From the NCBI GenBank assembly GCA_023434665.1, contig JAEYSM010000028.1, positions 35,294-99,293 on the forward strand: a stretch of 64,000 nucleotides of DNA, given 5' to 3'. A program made the translations under genes and the position numbers. Of the stretch, positions 26,344 to 35,046 are shown piece after piece (the stretch's first letter is position 1; every line of letters begins with the position of its first letter). Under the pieces are notes generated by a model. The model saw only the letters and a list, made by a program, of their open reading frames with translations, had not been told where the DNA came from and ran no database searches. The stretch comes from Bacteroidota bacterium. Its GTDB lineage: Bacteria; Bacteroidota; Bacteroidia; Bacteroidales; Lentimicrobiaceae.

Positions 26344-28956
26344 ATGAGTACTAATAAGTTAAAATTTCCTATCCGAAGTCTCCAGGCCAATATTTTCGTT
26401 CTCTTCCTGATAACCCTGGCAGCTGTTCTTACTGCCGCATACTTCGTAAGAGAGAATGAGAAAGTTTTAAGGAGAACCTTGAATGAACTCTCAAATCCAG
26501 ATGTTGAATTAGCACTTTTGCGTGAGATCCTTTCATCTCTCACTGAGGCAGAAAATAAACTCAGATACTTTACACTGACAAATGATACAACTTATTTTAA
26601 TCAGTACAACAATCTTATTGATACCATTGAAAATAACATTGATTTACTTCAAATGAGTTACACTCATGATTCCTTGACAAGCAATCATCTTTTTCAGGTA
26701 AAGGACCTGTTGAACCAGAGAAAGGACCTGATAATATCATATAACCAAACAAAACAGGATCAGGCAGCATTTGATTTTGCGGATATTGCTTTCAGTACAA
26801 TAAGGAAAGGCACTCCCGATTCGTTGATAAGCAGGACCAATACAAGTACTACAATAATTACAACTTACGATACTTTAGAGGCAATCCCTGACACATTAGA
26901 AAGTAAAAGAAAGAATAGAGGCTTGATTGGTAAGATAAAAGGAGTTTTTTCCAAGAGTGATACGCCAAAAAAAGAAACTCAGCTCCCTGATCCCATCATT
27001 CGTTCAACAACAAGTATTCAGTTTGATACATCCATGATAAAGCCTTCTGATAGTATTAAAATGGGTCACATTGAGCAAGAGCTAAGTCAAATAAAAGCTA
27101 AAGACCAGAGATACTATCTTGATTTAAGAAGAAAAGAGCTCAATATGCTGCAGAATAGTTCTTTGGTAATTAATCAGGTTACTGAAATCTTCAACAGGCT
27201 TGAAAAGAATGTATTACATGAAAATGAAATCAGATCACAGCAAGCCCGCAACAATGCTTCAAAATCACTTTTTTTGATTGGGGTTACCAGTATTGCTGCA
27301 TTATTAATAATTCTAATTCTTGTTTTACTAATACTGAACAATTTGCGTCGTAGCAACCATTATCGCAAGGAATTATTGAAAGCAAATACACAGGCAATAG
27401 AACTGGCTAAAGTGAAAGAAGAATTTCTTTCGAACATGAGTCATGAAATCAGAACCCCTTTAAATGCTATAATTGGTTTCTCAAACCAACTGTTGAATAC
27501 AAAATTAACCCCTGATCAAACCCGATATCTTGATGCTGTTCAGAAGTCATCAGTACATTTACTCGAAACAGTGAATGATATTCTTGATCTTTCGCGCCTG
27601 GTAGCTGGCAAATTTCATATCGATAAGGTGCATTTTAAACCCGGTGAAGTCTTGAATGATGTAATCAGGCCATTTCAACTTCAGGCTAAAGACAAAGGTT
27701 TGAAATTCACAGAAGTCTGTGATTACGATTCAAATCTGGTACTATTAGGCGATCCTGTGAGATTGAGGCAAATCCTTTACAATTTACTGAGCAATGCTTT
27801 AAAGTTCACTAGAGAAGGTGAGATCATTTTCATTTGCTCGATTAAAATAGAAGGTAATTTAGCAAATGCTAAAATGTCAGTTAAGGATTCCGGGATAGGA
27901 ATTGAAGCCCATAAACTGGAGTCAATTTTTGAAGATTTTCAACAGGTTGAGACTTCTTCTGCAAGATCATTTGGAGGATCAGGATTAGGTCTTGCAATTA
28001 GCAGAAGATTAGCACGGCTTCAGGGTGGAGATATAATAGTTGAAAGTAAGCCGGAAGAAGGATCCACCTTTTGTCTTTTAATTTCATATATCGTTGTGAA
28101 TGACAATCGGGATGAAATAATAACAGAACCAGATCAACCAAGCCAATGGAGCATGAATGAAGAGATTCTGAAGGGGGCCAGAGTCTTAGTTGTTGATGAT
28201 GACGAATTCAATATTCTGCTGTCAAGAATAATTACCGAAAATCATGGCATGAGCATTCAAATTGCAAAAAATGGTTATGAAGCAGAATCACTTATTGCCA
28301 AAGAAAGTTTTGACCTGATTATGACCGATCTTCAGATGCCGGGACTTAGTGGAATTGATTTAATAAATTATATAAGAAATCATTCAGATCCGGCAATCTC
28401 ACGAGTACCTGTAATTGCATTTACTGCTAATAAAAAGGAGCGATTTGATGATGAGTTGATTTCTTTAGGGTTCAATGAAGTACTACAAAAACCTGTTCCT
28501 GAAAATGAGTTTCTCAATAGAATTTCTCATTATGTAATTACTCACCCTTTAACTGAGCACAACCATGATCCAATTCAAACAATGAAAAGCTCAAGAACAG
28601 AATCTGTATCACTTGTTTCTTACGATTTGTCTCATGTCAAAGCTTTTTCAGCAGGAAAACCGGAAATACAAAAAGAGATTTTACGGTCATTTATAATATC
28701 ATCGAATAATGCAGTAAAATCAATGAAAAACGCATTTTCAACAGGAGACTATCAGGAAATTAAAAATCTGGCTCATCGCCTGCTTACAACTTATGGGCAT
28801 CTAAAAGTTGAAAGTGCTCTTAACTTACTTGATCAATTAGACTCAATCAATCTTTCTAAGGTTGAACAATCAAGAATAAGTGAGTTAATTAATGATCTGA
28901 CAGAAATTAATAAGAAATTATATAAGGCTTTAAAGAAAGAGATGCAGAAACTATAG
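26344..28956 (+). CDS. Hybrid sensor histidine kinase with REC and HPt domains
   Basis: 870 residues. TM1 is at about 15-35 and TM2 at 308-332, bounding a ~270-residue periplasmic sensor region with helical (CHASE3-like) ends and a Thr/Ser/Asp-rich middle. HisKA follows with His367 (NMSHEIRTPLNAI). The ATPase has N484 (NLLSNALKF), DSGIGI and GGSGLGLAI. The receiver domain (613-730) has Asp662 in TDLQMPG. A C-terminal HPt domain has His811 (NLAHRLLTT). All four phosphorelay sites are in one protein. Convergent with the NtrC-type regulator, their last six bases being shared, and a plausible partner. Confidence 0.93.
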   Translation: MSTNKLKFPIRSLQANIFVLFLITLAAVLTAAYFVRENEKVLRRTLNELSNPDVELALLREILSSLTEAENKLRYFTLTNDTTYFNQYNNLIDTIENNIDLLQMSYTHDSLTSNHLFQVKDLLNQRKDLIISYNQTKQDQAAFDFADIAFSTIRKGTPDSLISRTNTSTTIITTYDTLEAIPDTLESKRKNRGLIGKIKGVFSKSDTPKKETQLPDPIIRSTTSIQFDTSMIKPSDSIKMGHIEQELSQIKAKDQRYYLDLRRKELNMLQNSSLVINQVTEIFNRLEKNVLHENEIRSQQARNNASKSLFLIGVTSIAALLIILILVLLILNNLRRSNHYRKELLKANTQAIELAKVKEEFLSNMSHEIRTPLNAIIGFSNQLLNTKLTPDQTRYLDAVQKSSVHLLETVNDILDLSRLVAGKFHIDKVHFKPGEVLNDVIRPFQLQAKDKGLKFTEVCDYDSNLVLLGDPVRLRQILYNLLSNALKFTREGEIIFICSIKIEGNLANAKMSVKDSGIGIEAHKLESIFEDFQQVETSSARSFGGSGLGLAISRRLARLQGGDIIVESKPEEGSTFCLLISYIVVNDNRDEIITEPDQPSQWSMNEEILKGARVLVVDDDEFNILLSRIITENHGMSIQIAKNGYEAESLIAKESFDLIMTDLQMPGLSGIDLINYIRNHSDPAISRVPVIAFTANKKERFDDELISLGFNEVLQKPVPENEFLNRISHYVITHPLTEHNHDPIQTMKSSRTESVSLVSYDLSHVKAFSAGKPEIQKEILRSFIISSNNAVKSMKNAFSTGDYQEIKNLAHRLLTTYGHLKVESALNLLDQLDSINLSKVEQSRISELINDLTEINKKLYKALKKEMQKL

Positions 28957-30312
28957 GCTTTCTTCCAATCCGTACAGTTTTATCTTGTTGTACAGGGTTT
29001 TACGATCAATATTTAATAGTTGAGCTGCTTTTGTTTTATTAAAATAAGTCCTTTTTAAAACACTTAGTATTGTAGCTTTTTCCTGTGATTCAGCCATACT
29101 TTTGAGATCCGTGGTAGATACGGCAGATTGATCATTGATTGTCTCCCTTACAAACATTACTGAAGGAAGATGTTGTTTGGTAATCATTCCATCAGAAGCT
29201 AAAAGCACAGACCGTCTGACAACATTTTTTATTTCGCGGATATTTCCAGGCCAGGAATAAGTAAGTAGGTGTTCAATAACTTCTTTGTCAAATCCTTTAA
29301 CGTCCTTATCAAGCTCTCTGTTTGCTATTTCAAGGAAGTAATTGGCAAATTGAAGAATATCCTCTCCCCTGTCTCTCAAAGGTGGAACAAAAATGCTAAA
29401 CTCATTAAGCCGATGAAACAGATCTTCTCTGAAAGCACCTTTTTGAACATTAATAATGAGGTCTTCATTGGTAGCGCAAAGTATCCGCACATCTACTACT
29501 TCTTCTTTGGTACTTCCCATCTTGTGAACTTTCCGTTCCTGTGTAGCCCTGAGTAGTTTAAGTTGATTCTCATAAGAGAGGTTACCTATTTCATCAAGAA
29601 AAAGAGTACCGCCGTTAGCCATTTGAAATTGCCCTTCTTTTTCAAACTGAGCATCCGTAAAAGCGCCTTTTACATGTCCAAACAACTCACTTGCAGCCAA
29701 TTCGTTTGGTAAAGCCCCACAATCAACAGCTACAAATGGCTTATGGCTGCGATTACTTTTCATATGGATCATGCGGGCAACATATTCCTTTCCTGTACCA
29801 CTCTCACCCTGAATTATGACTGACATGTCGGTTGGAGCAATGAGATTTATGTAATTCTCCACTTGTTGTGAGACTTCACTGGTACCCCGCATATAAATGA
29901 ATATTCCAGAATTCTCCTGTGCTACTGACTCTTTAATCGGTTTATCAGGCTTCCCGGCTGCCAATGCACTTTGGATAATATTTAACAAGTCATCAGGATT
30001 CACTGGCTTTGTCATGTAATCAAAGGCCCCCCCTTTGATTGCGTTGACGGCAGACCGTATATCACCATACCTGGTCATAAGTATGATGGGCACCTCATTA
30101 TTGATTTTCTTTAATTCACCAATTAATTCTAATCCATCAATGTCAGGTAAACGATAATCGGTAAGAATAACATCGAACTTCTGATCCTTCAGTGCTTTAA
30201 TGGCTTTACTTGCAGTATAAGCTTCAAACACATTAAAACCTTTGTTTGACAAGTAAGATTTGAGCATCAGGCTGAAAGTAGGATCATCATCAACGATCAA
30301 TATTCTGGTCAT
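28951..30312 (-). CDS. Sigma-54-dependent NtrC-family response regulator
   Basis: 453 residues. Receiver domain with phospho-acceptor Asp52 (TDYRLPD) and VNAIKGGAFDYMTKPV. The AAA+ domain has Walker A GESGTGKE (169-176), a sigma-54 contact loop reading GAFTDA (216-221) rather than GAFTGA, Walker B GGTLFLDEI, and an R finger region. C-terminal Fis-type HTH: FNKTKAAQLLNIDRKTLYNKIK. Activates sigma-54 promoters when phosphorylated; the likely donor is the adjacent hybrid kinase. Confidence 0.95.
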   Translation of the reverse strand: MTRILIVDDDPTFSLMLKSYLSNKGFNVFEAYTASKAIKALKDQKFDVILTDYRLPDIDGLELIGELKKINNEVPIILMTRYGDIRSAVNAIKGGAFDYMTKPVNPDDLLNIIQSALAAGKPDKPIKESVAQENSGIFIYMRGTSEVSQQVENYINLIAPTDMSVIIQGESGTGKEYVARMIHMKSNRSHKPFVAVDCGALPNELAASELFGHVKGAFTDAQFEKEGQFQMANGGTLFLDEIGNLSYENQLKLLRATQERKVHKMGSTKEEVVDVRILCATNEDLIINVQKGAFREDLFHRLNEFSIFVPPLRDRGEDILQFANYFLEIANRELDKDVKGFDKEVIEHLLTYSWPGNIREIKNVVRRSVLLASDGMITKQHLPSVMFVRETINDQSAVSTTDLKSMAESQEKATILSVLKRTYFNKTKAAQLLNIDRKTLYNKIKLYGLEESL

Positions 30313-30430
30313 GTATTTTTAGCTGTCGTTATCCTATAAACAACGTTCATAGTCTAATGTTGTCAATTATATTTGTTTCAGTATATCGTCAAATAAACTT
30401 CGGTATCTTAGCACGACCAAGTATAATGGA

Positions 30431-33031
30431 ATGAGGCCAACTATATCAATATTATTACTATTGTGCTTCAGTTTATCTGTAATGTCACAAGATATTAACC
30501 TAAAGAAGGATAAAACGGTTCAACTAAATTCATGGGAATTCCGGCAAAGTGGATCAAATAAATGGTACCCTGCAACTATCCCGGGCACCATTCATACAGA
30601 TCTTCTTGACAATGAATTAATTAAAGATCCTTTTTACAGAATCAACGAAGATGATCTACAATGGATAGATAAAGTAAACTGGGAGTATAAAACCACTTTT
30701 GAACTGCAACCCGGTTTGTCACATGATAATATCATTTCCCTTGTATTTGAGGGTTTAGATACTTATGCTGAAGTCTTTTTAAATGGTCAGTTGATTCATA
30801 AAAACAAAAATATGTTTGTCAAGACGGCCATACCCTTGGATAATAAACTTCTACAGCAGAAAAATGAATTGATAGTATATTTTAAATCACCGGTTATGGC
30901 AGGCCTTTCCGAGCTGGAAAAATACGGGCTGGCGCTTCCTGCTGACAACGATCAATCTCAAAAGGGTGGATTGGGTGATAACAGAGTAAGTGTATTTACC
31001 CGAAAAGCTCCATATCATTATGGATGGGATTGGGGACCGAGATTAGTCACTTCAGGCATTTGGAAAGAAGTATATATTGTTGTTGCAAATACCTGTTCTA
31101 TTATAGATCTCAGCATAAATCAAATTAAATTGGAGGAAAAACTGGCATCGCTGAATGCTGAAATAGAACTTGATGTTTTAAAAGACACTCCTTTGGTTAT
31201 TGAGATTTTAGCCGAAGGAAAACAAGTGGCTAAAAAAGAAATAAATGGGACAGAATTAATTACCAAAAGTCCATCAAAAATCAATATACCCTTTAAAATT
31301 CAAAATCCCCTATTATGGTGGCCCAATGGGCATGGGAAGCAAAATTTGTACAACATTGAGGTTAAAATATTGGCAGGCACAGAATTGATTGATGAAAAAA
31401 GCACCACGATAGGCTTAAGGAACATCAGACTTATAAGAATGCCGGATAAGCAGGGAGAGACGTTTTACTTTGAGGTTAATGAGAAACCAGTTTTTGCAAA
31501 AGGTGCTAATTACATACCTAATGATGTATTTCTTCCAAGAGTTTCGCCTGAGAAATATGAATTTATTATTTCATCTGCGGCAAAAGCAAATATGAACATG
31601 TTGAGAGTTTGGGGTGGAGGAATCTATGAAAGTGATCTTTTTTATGACCTATGTGATAAATATGGAATTATGGTTTGGCAGGATTTTATGTTTGCTTGTG
31701 CGATGTATCCTGGGTCAACCGAATTCCTGGAACAAGTAAGTATTGAAGCCGAACAAAATATAAAAAGACTCCGAAACCACCCTTGCATTGCACTTTGGTG
31801 CGGTAATAACGAAATTGAAATAGCATGGGCTGAATATGAGGAAAACCGGGGTTGGGGATGGAAACAAAGATATTCATTGCAAGATCGACAAAAAATATGG
31901 CGTGCCTACGATACTATATTTCATAACATTTTACCGGGGCTTGTAGAGATGTATTCTCCCCAAATTCCTTACTGGCCTTCCTCACCCTCAGCTGGAAAAG
32001 GGAAACTTGCAAGTCATGCTAATACATCAGGAGATATGCATTATTGGGGCGTTTGGCATGGCAATGATCCACTTGAAAAATTCGCTGATTATAAAGCCAG
32101 ATTCATGAGTGAATATGGGTTCCAATCTTTTCCGGAATTTGAAAGTGTCAAGAAATTCTCGGAGCCAACTGATTGGGACATTAATTCGGAGGTCATGAAG
32201 TCACATCAAAGAAGCTATATCGGCAACAATCGGATTATAGAATACTTAGCCGCTTATTATGATGTGCCTTCGCAATTTGAAGATCTTTTATACCTGGGTC
32301 AAATTTTGCAGGCAGAGGCTATAAAAAACGCCATTGAGAGTCACCGGGCTGATATGCCATATTGCATGGGATCCCTTTACTGGCAGCTGAATGATTGTTG
32401 GCCAGTTGCATCATGGTCTGGAATAGATTATTATGGCAGATGGAAAGCATTGCATTATTATGCAAGAGAAAGTTTCAAGCCACAGATTGTACGAACAGAA
32501 GTGAAAGATGGCAAAATAAAAATTAAAGGGATTTCTGATATTAAAGGTCGTCAGGTTTCTCTAAAAGTGAATTTATTAGATTTTCAGGGTTTATCGATAT
32601 GGAACCGGAATTATCAGGTGCATATGCCAAACAATTCTTCGGTTACTCTTACCGAAATAGACTTAGAAAAGATTCCTGCTTTAAAGAACAGCAGTTCAGC
32701 TTTGTTATATGTTTCACTTGTCAGCGATAGTCACCTTATTGATTCGGATATATTTTATTTTAAAAGGCCAAAAGAGCTCAAATTGCCCTATCCGGACATT
32801 CATATCCATATACGAGAGAAGACAGATAGGTACGAACTTGAAATTACAAGTGATAAACTGTGCAAAAACCTAATGCTTATTAGTGAAGGCAATTCATATT
32901 CCTTTTCAGATAATTATTTCGATTTATTGCCTGGTGAAACTAAAGTCGTTACTGTTTTTTCAACACTCCCCTATCTTGAATTTGAAAAGAAACTGAGCTA
33001 TATTCATCTGCAACAAGTACTCAACCAATAA
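30431..33031 (+). CDS. Beta-mannosidase, GH2 family
   Basis: 866 residues with a signal peptide (MRPTISILLLLCFSLSVMSQ), so periplasmic or surface. N-terminal sugar-binding jellyroll (NSWEFRQSG, WYPATIPGTIHTDLLDN, WEYKTTFEL), an immunoglobulin-like domain, then a TIM barrel. Acid/base Glu461 is in WCGNNE and the nucleophile Glu561 is in MSEYGFQSFPE, with the mannosidase-type GSLYWQLNDCWPVASW. It trims beta-mannose from oligosaccharides. There is no SusC/SusD or sugar regulator nearby, so it is a lone enzyme rather than part of a polysaccharide utilisation locus. Confidence 0.94.
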   Translation: MRPTISILLLLCFSLSVMSQDINLKKDKTVQLNSWEFRQSGSNKWYPATIPGTIHTDLLDNELIKDPFYRINEDDLQWIDKVNWEYKTTFELQPGLSHDNIISLVFEGLDTYAEVFLNGQLIHKNKNMFVKTAIPLDNKLLQQKNELIVYFKSPVMAGLSELEKYGLALPADNDQSQKGGLGDNRVSVFTRKAPYHYGWDWGPRLVTSGIWKEVYIVVANTCSIIDLSINQIKLEEKLASLNAEIELDVLKDTPLVIEILAEGKQVAKKEINGTELITKSPSKINIPFKIQNPLLWWPNGHGKQNLYNIEVKILAGTELIDEKSTTIGLRNIRLIRMPDKQGETFYFEVNEKPVFAKGANYIPNDVFLPRVSPEKYEFIISSAAKANMNMLRVWGGGIYESDLFYDLCDKYGIMVWQDFMFACAMYPGSTEFLEQVSIEAEQNIKRLRNHPCIALWCGNNEIEIAWAEYEENRGWGWKQRYSLQDRQKIWRAYDTIFHNILPGLVEMYSPQIPYWPSSPSAGKGKLASHANTSGDMHYWGVWHGNDPLEKFADYKARFMSEYGFQSFPEFESVKKFSEPTDWDINSEVMKSHQRSYIGNNRIIEYLAAYYDVPSQFEDLLYLGQILQAEAIKNAIESHRADMPYCMGSLYWQLNDCWPVASWSGIDYYGRWKALHYYARESFKPQIVRTEVKDGKIKIKGISDIKGRQVSLKVNLLDFQGLSIWNRNYQVHMPNNSSVTLTEIDLEKIPALKNSSSALLYVSLVSDSHLIDSDIFYFKRPKELKLPYPDIHIHIREKTDRYELEITSDKLCKNLMLISEGNSYSFSDNYFDLLPGETKVVTVFSTLPYLEFEKKLSYIHLQQVLNQ

Positions 33032-33043
33032 ATTGGATAAAAG

Positions 33044-33076
33044 AAGAGGCTGTATTCTATTGTGAAACAGCCTCTT
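33044..33076. terminator. Bidirectional terminator
   Basis: Perfect 10-bp stem AAGAGGCTGT / ACAGCCTCTT with a 13-base loop, between the convergent mannosidase and 73-residue protein genes. Confidence 0.8.
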
Positions 33077-33079
33077 TGG

Positions 33080-33301
33080 TTACTGGTCATCTTCTACTGG
33101 CCTGTTTTTAATGTGATTTATCACAATCTGATTCAATGAGTCATAGTAGTCCTGAAGAATCTGGCTATTAACCTCAGGTGAAGAATCACTTGGAACTGTT
33201 ATTGGCATCTCTCCGATATAAGGAGTTAGTTCTGGATGCTTCTCCTGAATTAAGGATAGAAGTTCCATAATTTTAATGTTCAGATCCTCTTGCGACTGCA
33301 T
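33080..33301 (-). CDS. Small conserved-type acidic protein, function unknown
   Basis: 73 residues, helical at both ends (NIKIMELLSLIQEKHPEL and QDYYDSLNQIVINHI), with a proline-containing middle (YIGEMPITVPS). No signal peptide, membrane segment or cysteine. I do not recognise a family. It is bracketed by a terminator downstream and lies 37 bases after the barrel gene, with which it might be co-transcribed. Confidence 0.6.
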   Translation of the reverse strand: MQSQEDLNIKIMELLSLIQEKHPELTPYIGEMPITVPSDSSPEVNSQILQDYYDSLNQIVINHIKNRPVEDDQ

Positions 33302-33338
33302 ACGTGCTCCTTAGTTTTTGTATATCTTGATAAAATAA

Positions 33339-33980
33339 TCAGAATCTTAATCCCAAAGTTAATGAGAGCCATTGATTCTTATAGCGCGGGGTTTCAGATG
33401 TTCCATCATCATGATTCTGCTGAAGGTCCCATCCTGCTTTTCCAGTTACAGTAACTGCATTAAAGTTAAATTCAGCACCAAAAATAAGTCCGAAGATATT
33501 CTCCTGGATTTTATCATTTTTAATATGCTCTTCTTCAACAAAGGTCAAACTACCTGCATCAATTTGATCTTTCCTGCTCAAAAGAAATGAGTACTGTGGC
33601 CCTCCTAGTAACGAGAAGTTCTTAGCAGGACTGAATTTTAATTGTAATGGAAAATCTATATGATTTGTAGTACGGGTAATGGAGTAATGCTTGCTGGCAT
33701 ACACTGCGTCACCTTTAAATCCCTTTTGTATAAATACAGCTTCCGGCTGGAAACCAAGGTAACGACCTATTGGAATAGATAATAGTACTCCTGCAGTAGC
33801 ACCTAGTTTACCATCTGCCACAAATTCATCACCTCGTTCATCATAAACGTTACTATAAACTCCACCGGCAGTTATTCCAAACTGCAATTTCTCACGGTTA
33901 TCTTCAGTTTCATTTTGGGCAAATAAAAAAGCCGGATATAAGAATAGAACTCCTATAAATATCAGAATTTTCGTTTTCAT
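33339..33980 (-). CDS. PorT-like outer-membrane beta-barrel protein
   Basis: 213 residues. Signal peptide with cleavage near FAQ. Eight-strand-type barrel pattern: QFGITAGGVYSNVYDERG, GATAGVLLSIPIGRYLGFQPEAVFIQKGFKGD, HIDFPLQLKF, and a C-terminal strand ending LTLGLRF. A common Bacteroidota outer-membrane fold of unknown ligand. The 199-bp region upstream carries a large inverted repeat. Confidence 0.85.
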   Translation of the reverse strand: MKTKILIFIGVLFLYPAFLFAQNETEDNREKLQFGITAGGVYSNVYDERGDEFVADGKLGATAGVLLSIPIGRYLGFQPEAVFIQKGFKGDAVYASKHYSITRTTNHIDFPLQLKFSPAKNFSLLGGPQYSFLLSRKDQIDAGSLTFVEEEHIKNDKIQENIFGLIFGAEFNFNAVTVTGKAGWDLQQNHDDGTSETPRYKNQWLSLTLGLRF

Positions 33981-34063
33981 AAGTTTAAAAGTTTAATTAA
34001 CAATGAGCCTGTTGGGCAGGCTAATGCTCAAATTGAAACATCTCTGCAAAGTTCATACATATT

Positions 34064-34103
34064 ATGTAAATCATTGTTACACAAACGTTTGAATGATTTA
34101 CAT
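34064..34103. repeat. 12-bp inverted repeat with palindromic centre
   Basis: ATGTAAATCATT (34064-34075) and AATGATTTACAT (34092-34103) are exact complements. The 16-base spacer contains CAAACGTTTG, itself a palindrome. It sits 84 bases upstream of the barrel gene start. It could be an operator, or a hairpin that ends the histidine kinase transcript, but neither strand shows a convincing T-tract for that kinase. Confidence 0.55.
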
Positions 34104-34179
34104 TTTTATAAACTTAATAAATGATTTCTGGGTCACACGGTTATATTCGGGAAATTTCAGTTTCTAATTGGCTCTTCAG

Positions 34180-35040
34180 CTATCCCAAAGGAATACTAAA
34201 TACCACCTCAGTTCCCCCAGCGGGACGTTGTCTTATTGCCAGTCTTCCATTATGTCGCTCAATGAATTCCTTACAAAAGGACAATCCCAGACCTTTGTAT
34301 CTCTCTTCTTTAGTTTCATGGGTTTGTTGCTGAGTTGAAGTTAATTCTCTGAGGAAATTTTCATCTATTCCCGGACCTGTATCTGAGATAGTTATCTCAA
34401 TCGATTTATTAGATTTGTGAGCAGATATGATAACCTCTCCTCCATAATTATTATACTGAACTGCATTAGTTATCAGATTCCTGAAAATAGTCTCAAGCAT
34501 ATTTGCATCAGCCATGACTGTTAAATCATGAGGAATCAGACTATTTATCTTAATCTTCATTAAGACAGCCTCAGATTTAACATTGTCAATTGAACGCATA
34601 ACAATAGGATGAATATAAATCTTCTCAGGTTTAAATCTCTCTTCGCCCTCGTCCATTATTGCCCAATCAAGCAAATTATCCAGTAGTTTCAATGAGCATT
34701 TTGTTGAGTTGTAAATAGTCTCATGGTAGTTATTGAGAACATTAATGGGTAAGTCTTTTTCTTTAATTAAATCAAGTACGGCAATTATTCCACTATAGGG
34801 ACTTCTCAGGTCATGTGCAATTAATGAAAGCATTTTATGATGACGTTTAAGAATCAATTCAGTATTCTGCTTTTCAATAATCAACCTTTTCTTTAATCGA
34901 ATATTCTCACTTACTAATTCGCTAATTTTCAAATTAGGAGAGCTGTTATCTTTTTCAGGGATTGATTTTGGAAAATGATAATTATTAATATTTTGCCTAA
35001 TTAATTGATTAATATGCTTTTGGTCGTGATTTGTTTTCAT
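34180..35040 (-). CDS. Soluble histidine kinase at the end of the NHEJ operon
   Basis: 286 residues, no membrane segment. A short coiled N-terminus (1-65) leads into HisKA with His76 (SLIAHDLRSPYSG). The ATPase has NLITNAVQYN (N box), ISDTGPGID (G1) and YKGLGLSFCKEF (G2). There is no sensor domain to speak of, so the input must come from a partner. It starts six bases after the ligD stop, so it is very likely translated from the same transcript as ku and ligD. No response regulator is adjacent. Confidence 0.85.
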   Translation of the reverse strand: MKTNHDQKHINQLIRQNINNYHFPKSIPEKDNSSPNLKISELVSENIRLKKRLIIEKQNTELILKRHHKMLSLIAHDLRSPYSGIIAVLDLIKEKDLPINVLNNYHETIYNSTKCSLKLLDNLLDWAIMDEGEERFKPEKIYIHPIVMRSIDNVKSEAVLMKIKINSLIPHDLTVMADANMLETIFRNLITNAVQYNNYGGEVIISAHKSNKSIEITISDTGPGIDENFLRELTSTQQQTHETKEERYKGLGLSFCKEFIERHNGRLAIRQRPAGGTEVVFSIPLG

Positions 35041-35046
35041 TGTGAG

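Noticed and set aside
30367..30411. TTTG...TATCTTAG as a promoter for the mannosidase
   Set aside because: The spacer is 28 bases and the -7 box deviates from consensus.
34006..34022. AGCCTG-TTGGG-CAGGCT hairpin as a terminator for the NHEJ kinase
   Set aside because: No T-tract on the minus strand and a short stem; left as an unexplained hairpin in the barrel gene leader.
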